DNA of 32,530 bases, taken from the NCBI GenBank assembly GCA_902603925.1, contig CACKWQ010000010.1, forward strand, positions 1-32,530, in the 5' to 3' direction. A model generated the notes under the pieces. It did no database searches. It was not told where the DNA came from and saw only the letters and a list, made by a program, of their open reading frames with translations. This document shows positions 1 to 8,030 of the stretch, piece by piece (within the stretch, counting starts at the first letter, position 1; the number at the start of each line of letters is the position of its first letter). Both the position numbers and the translations under genes were made by a program. This stretch comes from an uncultured Pelagibacteraceae bacterium. GTDB lineage: Bacteria; Pseudomonadota; Alphaproteobacteria; Pelagibacterales; Pelagibacteraceae.

Positions 1-1
1 G

Positions 2-109
2 CTTGGAAGAGCAAAAAACCACCCAAATAAAACAAAAGATATGAATGATGCTATAAAATTATTTAGTGGTTGGATGGAAAAATATAAAAGAAAAAAAAAT
101 GAAAATTAA
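2..109 (+). CDS. 3' end of an unidentified gene (partial)
   Basis: The second reading frame is open from the window edge to a TAA at 107-109 and encodes about 35 residues. They are hydrophilic and lysine-rich, ending in GWMEKYKRKKNEN. The reading frame has no start inside the window that would suit a separate short gene, so this is most likely the C-terminus of a longer protein beginning upstream. Its stop lies 8 bases inside the next gene's preferred ATG, which fits the overlapping gene style of the rest of the window. No family can be named from so short a piece. Confidence 0.5.
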   Translation, partial: LGRAKNHPNKTKDMNDAIKLFSGWMEKYKRKKNEN

Positions 110-1541
110 ATTAAATAAGCATTTGAAAAGGTTTATATTTTTATTCTTGTTAATATTTCCAAATAAACTTTACGCTAGTTTTTTTGAAGATTTAACAAGT
201 CAAATTGAAAAAAACCCAAAAAGACTTAGTTATGGTGTCTCTGTGACTGATGTAAATAAAGATGGAAACTTTGATTTTATAGTCACCGGCTTTGGTTATA
301 TTAATTTAGCGTTATCATATAAAGACGGAAAATTAATAAATATTATTAATGAAAATATATTTTCTGATGAATTCAGAAGAACTATTGGTGTTGCTGCATG
401 TGATATTGATAAAGACGGATATGAAGAAATATATTTCCTTAACACAGATACTTACAGCGGTACTAAAAAATACTCAGATAGATTAATAGATTTTGATGGG
501 GAAAAATTTATAGACTTATTTGAAGTTGAAAAAAATAAAAAAGATTTAAATCTGACAGCAGGACGGTCAGTCGTTTGTGTTGATAGAAAAGGCGACGGAA
601 CATACGGTGTTTATGTTGCTAATTACGGGGGTCCAACTAGATTTTACGAATATAGAGAGGACACAATTGTCGATAAGTCAGTTGAATTAAATTTAGCAAA
701 AGTAACAGGAGGTCGCGCGGTTGTAGCAGGTCATATTATTTCTAATAAAATGGATATATTTGCTGCTAACGAACGAGGTGCAAATTTCCTTTATAAAAAT
801 AATAATGGTAAATTTTCAGACGTTGCATATGAATACAGGGTTGAAGATGTTCTTCAGAATGGTCGAGGTACAGCCTTATCTGACATATATTATAGAGGAA
901 GATTGGATATTTTAAATGGCAACTGGGGAGGATTTCATAGAGCATACGTATTAAAAGATAAAATTTTTAAGGATATTGCTAAACCAACATTTGATGTACC
1001 AACAAGAATTAGAACGATAATTTCTGCTGATTTAGATAACGATGGTTATGATGAAGTTTTTATGAACAATATAGGTGAGCCAAATAAACTTTTCAAAATT
1101 TTAGATAATGGAGTTTTAGAGCAATTACCATTAGATATTGGTCTAGAACCAAATGGTTATGGAACTGGAGCTGCTGTAGCAGATATAGACAATGACGGTG
1201 TATTAGAATTATTGGTTTCTCATGGAGAAAGTAAAGATCAACCATTATCCCTGTATAAAGCAAAAGTCGATCTAAATCACAAATATCTTAGAGTAAAGCC
1301 ATTAAATAAATATGGAGCACCAGCTAGAGGGGCAACGGTAACTCTGATTTCAAATCTAAGAAAACATTCAAAAACGATCGATGCTGGATCAGGATATTTA
1401 TGTCAGATGGAACCGGTCGCTCATTATGGAATTAGAAAAAATGAAAAAAATATTAGAGTTCAAATTAAATGGACAAACGGAAAAACCAAAACAATCTCAA
1501 TAAAAGATTTAAATCAGACTATTATTTTAAGACAAAAATAA
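99..1541 (+). CDS. Exported FG-GAP/VCBS repeat protein with C-terminal UnbV (ASPIC) domain, CRTAC1-like
   Basis: This is a 480-residue protein when read from the ATG at 99. A GTG at 66 would add 11 charged residues in front of a good signal peptide (lysines, then FIFLFLLIF, ending near LYA), so I prefer 99. Calcium-type loops of FG-GAP/VCBS repeats recur: TDVNKDGNFD near residue 50, DIDKDGYEE near 100, DLDNDGYDE near 311 and DIDNDGVLE near 361, with a weaker one near 161. Residues about 395-480, with GAPARGATVTL and a final IKWTNGKTKTI segment, match the ASPIC/UnbV module. The repeats suggest a secreted or surface beta-propeller that binds calcium and perhaps glycans or protein; the partner is unknown. 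Its stop directly abuts the stop of the opposing FAS1 gene. Confidence 0.85.
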   Translation: MKIKLNKHLKRFIFLFLLIFPNKLYASFFEDLTSQIEKNPKRLSYGVSVTDVNKDGNFDFIVTGFGYINLALSYKDGKLINIINENIFSDEFRRTIGVAACDIDKDGYEEIYFLNTDTYSGTKKYSDRLIDFDGEKFIDLFEVEKNKKDLNLTAGRSVVCVDRKGDGTYGVYVANYGGPTRFYEYREDTIVDKSVELNLAKVTGGRAVVAGHIISNKMDIFAANERGANFLYKNNNGKFSDVAYEYRVEDVLQNGRGTALSDIYYRGRLDILNGNWGGFHRAYVLKDKIFKDIAKPTFDVPTRIRTIISADLDNDGYDEVFMNNIGEPNKLFKILDNGVLEQLPLDIGLEPNGYGTGAAVADIDNDGVLELLVSHGESKDQPLSLYKAKVDLNHKYLRVKPLNKYGAPARGATVTLISNLRKHSKTIDAGSGYLCQMEPVAHYGIRKNEKNIRVQIKWTNGKTKTISIKDLNQTIILRQK

Positions 1542-2015
1542 TTACTTTAGGGGTTGAAGAACTCTATTTATATAATGAATTACACCGTTCGAAACTTCTA
1601 CATCAGCTGTTACAACTTCCGCCTCATTAATATAAACAATACCATTAACTTTTTTTATCGTTATCTCTTCTCCATTAATTGCTTTAATTTTAACTTCTGT
1701 ATCTATTTCAGATGAAGTAATTTTTTCTGAAAAAACGTGTCGACCTAATATATTTGTTAGCTTAGCTTTATTTTCTTCTCTTAAGAGACCGTAATATGTT
1801 TTAGCACTTATAGCAGCAAATGCATCATCTAATGGTGCAAAAACAGTGAAAGGTCCAGCACTTTTTAGATTTTCATTTAAACCAGATTTAGCAAGAGTTT
1901 CATTTAATTTATTAAACTTTCCTGCTTCATTGAGTTTGTCTATCACATTCCCAAATGTGATAGATGGGATAAACATCATTATAACTAAGCTTAAAGTCAG
2001 ATAGATTTTTTTCAT
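1542..2015 (-). CDS. Exported fasciclin (FAS1) domain protein
   Basis: This is a 157-residue protein with a signal peptide (about residues 1-22, cleavage near TFG) followed by a single FAS1 domain. The two family boxes are clear: FTVFAPLDDAF at residues 56-66 and GVIHYINRVLQP at 144-155, with a central RHVF segment near 92-95. FAS1 proteins usually mediate adhesion or weak protein-protein contacts in the periplasm or at the cell surface; the ligand cannot be read from sequence. The size is typical of a one-domain bacterial member. It stands alone on the minus strand, tail to tail with the FG-GAP protein with no base between the stops. Confidence 0.9.
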   Translation of the reverse strand: MKKIYLTLSLVIMMFIPSITFGNVIDKLNEAGKFNKLNETLAKSGLNENLKSAGPFTVFAPLDDAFAAISAKTYYGLLREENKAKLTNILGRHVFSEKITSSEIDTEVKIKAINGEEITIKKVNGIVYINEAEVVTADVEVSNGVIHYINRVLQPLK

Positions 2016-2119
2016 ACTTCTTAAATAACAATAAATTAATAATTTAAAAGGCTATTTAAGTGCGACAAAAGTTAGAATAATATTACTACAAAATATCAAT
2101 ATTTAATGTATCAAGACTT

Positions 2120-2263
2120 ATGACATTTTGTTCTGTATCGCTAATCACATTGTTAATTGCTGCTCTAGGTATTTTTATTTTTAGAAAACCTTCAAAAGCA
2201 GAATTGAATAAATTCGAAAAGGAAGACCAAGAGAGATTTAACTGGTCAAAAATGGGTTTTTAA
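2120..2263 (+). CDS. Small single-pass membrane protein, 47 residues
   Basis: An ATG at 2120 opens a 47-codon frame ending in TAA at 2261-2263. The product has one hydrophobic segment (about residues 5-21, SVSLITLLIAALGIFIF) followed by RKPSKAEL and a charged, probably cytoplasmic tail ending WSKMGF. It fills most of an otherwise empty 265-bp gap in a genome that leaves little unused DNA, and ends 17 bases before the next start. There is no clear Shine-Dalgarno sequence, which is common here. The layout (short N-terminus, one helix, acidic-basic tail) resembles small membrane subunits such as CcoQ or CcoS, but I cannot assign it. Chance is not excluded at this length. Confidence 0.5.
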   Translation: MTFCSVSLITLLIAALGIFIFRKPSKAELNKFEKEDQERFNWSKMGF

Positions 2264-2280
2264 AAACCAAATTCAATTAA

Positions 2281-2982
2281 ATGAAATTCTTGCAACATAT
2301 TTTTAAATTAACTGCATTTTTTTTATTAGCTCTAACTTTTTCAAACATTTCAATTTCCTCGGAAAAAAATTATTATAAAGATTTAGTCACAGATTGGTCT
2401 AGAATCTTTCCAGACAATAATAGAAACGCTGCTGGTCCAAAATTTTTTAAGTACATAATTGATAAGGATATTACTTATAAAGATTTTGTTGAATACAACA
2501 AGTTATACTGTGCTGTATCCGGATCACTAATTGATCCAAATAGTACTCCTGAATTTGTAAATATAAATGAGGAAAAAACAGAAAAAAAAATTTGCGGAAA
2601 TTATTATAGATGCTGTGTTCCCTGCTCATGTGATTTGATGAAATATACGACAGTTCAAAAAATGAAGTACAAGTTTAAAGATGGATTAAAAGAATTTTAT
2701 GTTCTTACAATTAACAATCCTTGCACAAAAAAAGATTTTCCTAAAAGAGTAACAAAAAAATATTTTTGTGATGGTGATAATATTGCAAAAGACCAAGTTT
2801 ATAATTTAAATGGACGAATGGTCATTGGTTTGTTTCATAATACAAGACCATGTAATGATAATGATATAAAAATTGTGAAAGCCCATCCTGTTACTGGAGA
2901 ATACTGCGATATCAGAAACAATACTCCTTTAGAAAAGTTACAAGCCGGAATGGGAGATATATTTATTAAACTTGCTAGATAA
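2281..2982 (+). CDS. Cysteine-rich exported protein of unknown function
   Basis: I do not recognise the family of this 233-residue protein. The N-terminus is a signal peptide (basic start, hydrophobic LTAFFLLALTF, cleavage near residues 25-28). The mature part holds ten cysteines at residues 77, 105, 111, 112, 115, 117, 148, 163, 191 and 209; four of them are packed into RCCVPCSCDL. This could form disulfides in the periplasm or bind a metal or cluster. No transmembrane segment follows the signal. The start is the first ATG after the small upstream frame. Its end overlaps by 8 bases the end of the converging photolyase-family gene. Confidence 0.75.
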   Translation: MKFLQHIFKLTAFFLLALTFSNISISSEKNYYKDLVTDWSRIFPDNNRNAAGPKFFKYIIDKDITYKDFVEYNKLYCAVSGSLIDPNSTPEFVNINEEKTEKKICGNYYRCCVPCSCDLMKYTTVQKMKYKFKDGLKEFYVLTINNPCTKKDFPKRVTKKYFCDGDNIAKDQVYNLNGRMVIGLFHNTRPCNDNDIKIVKAHPVTGEYCDIRNNTPLEKLQAGMGDIFIKLAR

Positions 2983-4117
2983 ACTTAGCAATTATTTTAG
3001 GTATATAACTTTTAAAATTAAAAAAACCTTTGTTACAAAATCGCCAAGAAAATTGATCCAATTCCCTATAAATAAATTTATAATTTCTTAAGTTAGATAA
3101 AACAAAATCCAAATTTTCTCCTACAGATGGGTAAAGAATATAAAAGTCACGTCTCATATCTTTTAATTTATCAATTGAAACACTCTCGCAATTAATTGAT
3201 AAGCTTTTAATTCTTTCAAGTTGGTCGTTAATTAAACCAAATTTAAATTTTACAACATTATCACTTAGTTTGACTTGTCTAAATTCATTTGAGTTAACAA
3301 CTAAAATTATTTTATCAAATTTAAATTCTTTAAAATCCGAAGTCTCAAATGATAAATTATTTTCAAAAATTACAAGAGTTTTACCTTCACTCATTTCTGG
3401 ATTAATAAAATCGTTCTTAATAATTGAATAAGTTTTATCGGCTATTATAGGAGGTGCATTCTCATTTAATTTTATATTTTGAAACCTATTATTTGTAAAC
3501 TTTTTGATATTCCATTCTGATGCTAAATAATGTTTTCCTTGTGTTTGAATACCAGCAACCCATCTCCAACCTAGGGTATTTGATGCAGCATCTCCATCAT
3601 AAAGATGTTTTAAAAAAAACTCAGCACCTAATTGCCAGGGCAAATCAAGTGTGAAAATCCAAATACTAGCAAACCACATTCTAGTATGATTGTGTAAGTA
3701 ATTATATGTTTTTAATTCTTTTACCCACTCATTAAAGCACTCGATATTAGTTGTTCCTTCTATTGCTTTTAAATAACTTGGATCTTCTTTATATTTCTCT
3801 CTTATGCTATTTAAGCTGATTATATAATCACTCCAAACTGATGGTCTTAACTCTAACCATCCTTTCCAATAAGTTCTCCATAACACTTCCTGAATAAACT
3901 TTTCGTTTTTTGAGAAAGAAAATTTTGATAATGATTTTTTTATTACCTCGATTTCGTTAAGAACACCGTGGGTTATGTAGGGGGAAAGACAAGAAACGTT
4001 ATTACGTTTTTCAGGACCATTATCAAAATTTCTTGATCTTGAATACTCTGAAAGTCCTTTTTCTAAGAAGTTTTCTAAATTTTCAACGGCCTTAACCCTT
4101 GTTGTTTCAAAATTCAT
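2975..4117 (-). CDS. Photolyase/cryptochrome-family FAD protein with the FAD domain at the N-terminus
   Basis: This 380-residue protein begins directly with the helical FAD-binding domain of the photolyase/cryptochrome family. Diagnostic blocks are LSPYITHGVL (44-53), FIQEVLWRTYWKGW (74-87), YLHNHTRMWFASIWI (140-154) and DGDAASNTLGWRWVAGIQ (174-191). The antenna-binding alpha/beta domain that normally precedes these is absent. Instead, residues about 245-380 form a second alternating beta/alpha region ending GFFNFKSYIP, so the domain order looks swapped. As known for the family, the likely role is a light-dependent flavoprotein, either DNA photorepair or photoreception; which one is not decidable here. 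It is the last gene of a minus-strand run, 6 bases after argG. Confidence 0.85.
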   Translation of the reverse strand: MNFETTRVKAVENLENFLEKGLSEYSRSRNFDNGPEKRNNVSCLSPYITHGVLNEIEVIKKSLSKFSFSKNEKFIQEVLWRTYWKGWLELRPSVWSDYIISLNSIREKYKEDPSYLKAIEGTTNIECFNEWVKELKTYNYLHNHTRMWFASIWIFTLDLPWQLGAEFFLKHLYDGDAASNTLGWRWVAGIQTQGKHYLASEWNIKKFTNNRFQNIKLNENAPPIIADKTYSIIKNDFINPEMSEGKTLVIFENNLSFETSDFKEFKFDKIILVVNSNEFRQVKLSDNVVKFKFGLINDQLERIKSLSINCESVSIDKLKDMRRDFYILYPSVGENLDFVLSNLRNYKFIYRELDQFSWRFCNKGFFNFKSYIPKIIAKFI

Positions 4118-4123
4118 ATTGAT

Positions 4124-5308
4124 TTATCTTAATTTTTTTTTATGGAAATTAATAAATCTCTCAATATTAGATTTATTAAAGGTTTTATTTTCTTCAAAAG
4201 AAACTTTTTTTATCGAATAAGCCTTATTTTTGGTTTGTCTTGAATGAATGGCAATATTTCCTTTGTAGAGTTTCAATTTTACTGAGCCGTTTACTTTGTT
4301 TCTTTTATTATCAATAATTTTTTGTAACTTAAATCTTTCTTTAGAGAACCAATACCCATTATAAATTAACTCAGCATATCTTGGCATGACCTGATCTTTT
4401 TTATGCATTGTTTTTTTATCAAGTGTCACTGACTCAATTGCTCTATGAGCATGTAACAACAAGGTCCCACCAGGAGTTTCATAAACACCTCTAGACTTTA
4501 TTCCAATAAATCTGTTTTCTACTAGATCAACTCTTCCAATTCCATTTAAACCCGCTACTTGGTTTAGTTTTTCTAATAGTTTTGCAGGTGAAATTTTTTT
4601 ACCGTTAATTCCGCACGGATCTCCATTTTTAAAATTAATAGTTACAAAACTCGATTTATTTGGCGCTTTCTCAGGAGATATTGTTCTTTGATATATAAAT
4701 TCTGGAGCAAAGTTTTTTGGATTTTCTAATGCTTTACCTTCTGTTGAAGTATGAAATAAATTATCATCAATTGAAAAAGGTGGTGCGCCCTTTTTATCTT
4801 TTGGAATAGGTATTTTATTTTTTTTTGCATATTTAATTAAATCTGATCTTGAATTCATTTTCCAAATACGCCAAGGGGCTATCACTTTTATTTTTGGACC
4901 AAAATAATGGTAGCCTAATTCAAACCTTACTTGATCATTACCCTTCCCTGTTGAACCATGAGATACAGCAAAAGCTTTAAATCTCTTTGCAACTCTAATT
5001 TGATCTTTAGCAATTAAGGGTCTTGCAATTGATGTACCTAACAAATAAACACCCTCATACATTGCATGTCCTCTGATCATTGGATAGACATACTCTTTCA
5101 CAAAAATATCTTTTAGATCTTTGATAATTATTTTTTTTACGCCTAATTTTTTGGCATTTTTAATAATTCTTTCGTTATCGATTTTTTGGCCAATATCAGC
5201 AGTGTACGCAATTACTTCAGCATCATAATTTTCTTGAAGCCATTTAAGGATGATGGAAGTATCTAATCCACCAGAATAGGCTAAAACTATTTTTTTCTTG
5301 GCTACCAT
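4124..5308 (-). CDS. argG: Argininosuccinate synthase
   Basis: The enzyme joins citrulline and aspartate with ATP to give argininosuccinate, the penultimate step of arginine synthesis, in the cytoplasm. The ATP-pyrophosphatase P-loop AYSGGLDTS lies at residues 10-18. Other family blocks are HGSTGKGNDQVRFELGY near 118-134, which carries citrulline and aspartate contacts, and the LLLHAHRAIESVTLDK block in the C-terminal half. At 394 residues it has normal length. The start ATG is 6 bases after the stop of the IalB-like gene, and the photolyase-family gene follows 6 bases downstream, so co-transcription is likely although the neighbours are not arginine genes. Confidence 0.97.
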   Translation of the reverse strand: MVAKKKIVLAYSGGLDTSIILKWLQENYDAEVIAYTADIGQKIDNERIIKNAKKLGVKKIIIKDLKDIFVKEYVYPMIRGHAMYEGVYLLGTSIARPLIAKDQIRVAKRFKAFAVSHGSTGKGNDQVRFELGYHYFGPKIKVIAPWRIWKMNSRSDLIKYAKKNKIPIPKDKKGAPPFSIDDNLFHTSTEGKALENPKNFAPEFIYQRTISPEKAPNKSSFVTINFKNGDPCGINGKKISPAKLLEKLNQVAGLNGIGRVDLVENRFIGIKSRGVYETPGGTLLLHAHRAIESVTLDKKTMHKKDQVMPRYAELIYNGYWFSKERFKLQKIIDNKRNKVNGSVKLKLYKGNIAIHSRQTKNKAYSIKKVSFEENKTFNKSNIERFINFHKKKLR

Positions 5309-5314
5309 TATTTT

Positions 5315-5827
5315 TTAAATGCAGCTTTTTTTTGCGCTATTGTATGCTTTTGTGAAACCCATTAAAGAATAATGGTCAATAGTCTGAGAGCCTTCTTTAT
5401 TATAGCCAGTAATCATTATTCTAGAGGCTTTTTTCATAGTCTTTATAATTTTTTTTTCTAATTTGTTATCAGACATCCAAGCAAATCCCTCCTGGTTAAT
5501 ATCAAATTTATATTTAGACTTGCCTGATTTTGCTGTTACAAGATTTTGTTGATTGTACTCATACCCAGATGTCGTGCTTACCTCGTCTAAAATTTTATCA
5601 TTTGGTCTGAAACTTACGAAAAGTCTAGCCTCTCTCTCCATTTTTTTTGGTGATTGCAAAACAGGTTTTGCTTGTGCAAAACATACTTTATTCATGCCAT
5701 TTAAATAAACTAATACCTCCCAATCTTGAAATTTTCCAATTTTTTTAACTTCTTCAGCGATAGAAGAGTTACAAAAAATAAAAATATATACCAAAGTATT
5801 TAAAAACAGTTTTTTAATTAAGGACAT
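5315..5827 (-). CDS. Invasion-associated locus B (IalB)-like exported protein
   Basis: This 170-residue protein has a signal peptide (cleavage near SIA-EE, residue 24). The mature part follows the IalB pattern of alphaproteobacteria: GKFQDWEV, then VCFAQAKPV, REARLFVSFRPND, a GYEYN segment, EGFAWM, and a C-terminal DHYSLMGFTKAYNSAKKSC. Cysteines in the CFAQ segment and at the C-terminal KSC probably pair. IalB was named in Bartonella, but homologues are widespread in free-living alphaproteobacteria and their periplasmic role is not settled, so the name should not be read as virulence. The gene overlaps the upstream aldo/keto reductase gene by 10 bases. Confidence 0.82.
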   Translation of the reverse strand: MSLIKKLFLNTLVYIFIFCNSSIAEEVKKIGKFQDWEVLVYLNGMNKVCFAQAKPVLQSPKKMEREARLFVSFRPNDKILDEVSTTSGYEYNQQNLVTAKSGKSKYKFDINQEGFAWMSDNKLEKKIIKTMKKASRIMITGYNKEGSQTIDHYSLMGFTKAYNSAKKSCI

Positions 5828-6852
5828 GGGTTGGGATATAATTTTTGAATATTGTTAATTTCATTTATCACTTCTTTATCTAGTCTTACTTTTACACTTT
5901 CTATATTCGTTTTCAACTGCTCCATTGTTGTAGCCCCTATAATTACACTAGTCATAAAATCTTGTATTTCACAAAATTTTATAGACATTTGGCTCATATC
6001 AAGATTGAATTTTCTACTTATGTTAAAATACTCTTCAACGGCATTTTCCGATTGAGGTTTTCTATAACGTCCCCAAAAATCAAAGTCTCTTTCTATTCTT
6101 GAACCTTTTGGCATTTCGCCATTCCTATATTTACCAGTTAAATAACCGCTAGCTAGAGGGGAATAAGCTAAGCAACCTATTTGTTCCCTAATTGATACTT
6201 CTGCAAGACCTACTTCGTAAGATCTATTTAGTAGGCTATAAGGATTTTGAATTGACACCATTCTTGGAAGATTTTTATCCTTTGCAACTTGAATAAAACT
6301 CATCGCACCCCACGGTGTCTCATTTGATAAACCTATATATCTAACCTTGCCTTGATCCACAAATTTTTTTAGGTGACCCAAAACATCCTCAAACTTATTC
6401 CATTCAGTTTCCTTATGGACGTAACTAAGTCTTCCAAAATTATTTACATTTCTCTCCGGCCAATGTAATTGATATAAATCAATATAATCAGTTTTAAGTC
6501 TTTTAAGACTATTGTTAAGAGCGCTCTCTAAATTTTTTCCAAAAAAACTATTTTCACCATTTCTTAAGTATCCCCTAGATGGTCCTGCAACTTTTGATGC
6601 TAAAACAACATTATTTCGTTTTTTTGACTTAATAAACCAATCACCGATAATTTGTTCTGTAACTCCATAAGTTTCTTCTTTTGGAGGAACAGAATATAAC
6701 TCTGCAGTATCCCAAAAATTTACTCCATTTTCCAACGCAAAATCCATTTGTTCGTCAGCTTCTTTAGGAGTGTTTTGTTCTCCCCATGTCATTGTGCCGA
6801 GACAAATTGTGCTTACATTTAAATCAGTATTTCCTAGTTTTTTATAGTTCAT
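5818..6852 (-). CDS. tas: Aldo/keto reductase, Tas type
   Basis: This 344-residue TIM-barrel oxidoreductase is close to the Escherichia coli Tas pattern. MNYKKLGNTDLNVSTICLGTM opens the protein, NFWDTAELYSVPP carries the catalytic Asp and Tyr, and SKVAGPS near residue 86 carries the catalytic Lys. LHWPERN holds the expected His. The C-terminal SVIIGATTMEQLKTNIES is the NADP(H) phosphate-binding region. The family reduces aldehydes and ketones; the natural substrate is not known. It is the first gene of the minus-strand run into ialB-like, argG and the photolyase-family gene, and its promoter must lie in the 70-bp divergent gap at 6853-6922. Confidence 0.88.
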   Translation of the reverse strand: MNYKKLGNTDLNVSTICLGTMTWGEQNTPKEADEQMDFALENGVNFWDTAELYSVPPKEETYGVTEQIIGDWFIKSKKRNNVVLASKVAGPSRGYLRNGENSFFGKNLESALNNSLKRLKTDYIDLYQLHWPERNVNNFGRLSYVHKETEWNKFEDVLGHLKKFVDQGKVRYIGLSNETPWGAMSFIQVAKDKNLPRMVSIQNPYSLLNRSYEVGLAEVSIREQIGCLAYSPLASGYLTGKYRNGEMPKGSRIERDFDFWGRYRKPQSENAVEEYFNISRKFNLDMSQMSIKFCEIQDFMTSVIIGATTMEQLKTNIESVKVRLDKEVINEINNIQKLYPNPCP

Positions 6853-6887
6853 TACTTCTAATTAACATTTATTTAACTTCTGGTAGC

Positions 6888-6916
6888 TTGAAAATATACA
6901 AAAATATTACTATATA
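6888..6916 (+). promoter_or_regulatory. Possible sigma-70 promoter of the Bax inhibitor-1 gene
   Basis: TTGAAA at 6888-6893 and TATATA at 6911-6916 are separated by exactly 17 bases. The expected transcription start, 6-8 bases after the -10 box, falls on or next to the ATG at 6923, so the transcript may be leaderless; no Shine-Dalgarno sequence precedes the gene. The surrounding DNA is nearly all A and T, so a chance match is quite possible. Confidence 0.35.
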
Positions 6917-6922
6917 TATTTT

Positions 6923-7681
6923 ATGGAATTTAATAGAAATAATATCTTAAATAAAACTGCTACCGCTAAACAAGCAGTTGTGATGGACGAAGGCTTAAGG
7001 GCATACATGCTCAAAGTATACAATTATATGTCAACTGGAGTTCTGCTAACAGGAATTATTGCTCTACTAACATTTAAAATGTCTGTTGTGACAGACCAAA
7101 GTGGCAATATAATAGCGTTGACTGAAATAGGTAATGCAATTTATTTATCTGGTCTCAAGTGGATTATAATGCTTGCGCCATTAGGTATAGTTTTCTATAT
7201 GAGTTTTGGAATAAATAAGATGAGCTCATCGAAGGCCTTGACTACTTTTTGGATCTTCGCTGGATTAATGGGATTATCATTATCTTCCATACTTCTTGTG
7301 TACACAGGTCTAAGTGTAACAAGAGTTTTCTTTATTACTTCAGCTACATTCGGAGCAATGAGCATCTACGGGTACACAACAAAGAGAGATTTAACTAAAC
7401 TTGGATCTTTCTTAATGATGGGACTAATAGGTATAATTATAGCTTCAATAGTTAACATTTTCATGAAATCATCTATGATGTATTTTGTAATTTCTATTCT
7501 TGGAGTATTAATTTTTGTAGGTTTAACTGCTTATGATACTCAAAAAATTAAAAATATGTATGTAGCTTCAGATAGTGGTGAAGTAGTGGGCAAAAAAGCA
7601 ATTATGGGAGCTTTAACTCTTTACTTAGACTTTATCAATCTATTTATTATGCTACTTAGGCTGTTCGGCCAAAGACGATAA
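6923..7681 (+). CDS. Bax inhibitor-1 / YccA-YbhL family membrane protein
   Basis: This is a 252-residue inner-membrane protein with about seven hydrophobic helices. The N-terminal cytoplasmic stretch is followed by YMLKVYNYMSTGVLLTGI. The C-terminal YDTQKIKNMY and LTLYLDFINLFIMLLRLFG are the signature of the BI-1 (UPF0005) family. The two acidic residues in YDTQ and LDF match the di-aspartate pH and calcium sensor known from BsYetJ. Bacterial members are proposed to be calcium-leak channels or partners of membrane proteases such as FtsH; which applies here is inference. It converges with the DUF2794 gene, leaving 7 bases between the stops. Confidence 0.92.
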   Translation: MEFNRNNILNKTATAKQAVVMDEGLRAYMLKVYNYMSTGVLLTGIIALLTFKMSVVTDQSGNIIALTEIGNAIYLSGLKWIIMLAPLGIVFYMSFGINKMSSSKALTTFWIFAGLMGLSLSSILLVYTGLSVTRVFFITSATFGAMSIYGYTTKRDLTKLGSFLMMGLIGIIIASIVNIFMKSSMMYFVISILGVLIFVGLTAYDTQKIKNMYVASDSGEVVGKKAIMGALTLYLDFINLFIMLLRLFGQRR

Positions 7682-7688
7682 GACCACT

Positions 7689-8030
7689 TTAAAGGTTTTT
7701 CCAATTTGTACTGTTTAATAATTTTTCAAGATTATCTGAATTTTTATATATAACTCCTTTAAAGTCCGTTATCAGATATTTAAAATTTTTATTTTTAGGT
7801 CTAAAGTTTTTACAAATTTTATACATTGCATTTTCTGAAGAATTTTTAAAAACACTAAAACCTACTTGTTTAGATGAAATTGCGAGACCATAATCTTTCC
7901 ATGAGCCCTCAGAAACCATTTTAGCATAAAGATTTAAAATAATTTTAAGTTCTTTCTTTTCAAAAAAGCTATTATATTTTTTATCCTCAACTTCATTATT
8001 TATTACTAGTTTTAGATTTTTATTCATCAA
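7689..8030 (-). CDS. DUF2794 family protein
   Basis: This small 113-residue cytoplasmic protein has no signal or membrane segment. It follows the pattern of the alphaproteobacterial DUF2794 family: FEKKELKIILNLYAKMV, then GSWKDYGLAI, a VGFSVFKNSSE strand and a C-terminal YLITDFKGVIYK segment. The biochemical function of the family is unknown. It lies downstream of the YciB gene and overlaps it by 11 bases, so the two are probably translated from one message. Confidence 0.8.
   Translation of the reverse strand: MMNKNLKLVINNEVEDKKYNSFFEKKELKIILNLYAKMVSEGSWKDYGLAISSKQVGFSVFKNSSENAMYKICKNFRPKNKNFKYLITDFKGVIYKNSDNLEKLLNSTNWKNL

Noticed and set aside
7676..7700. Bidirectional terminator between the Bax inhibitor-1 and DUF2794 genes
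   Set aside because: The ACCACTTTAAAGGT segment does not form a continuous stem of useful length.
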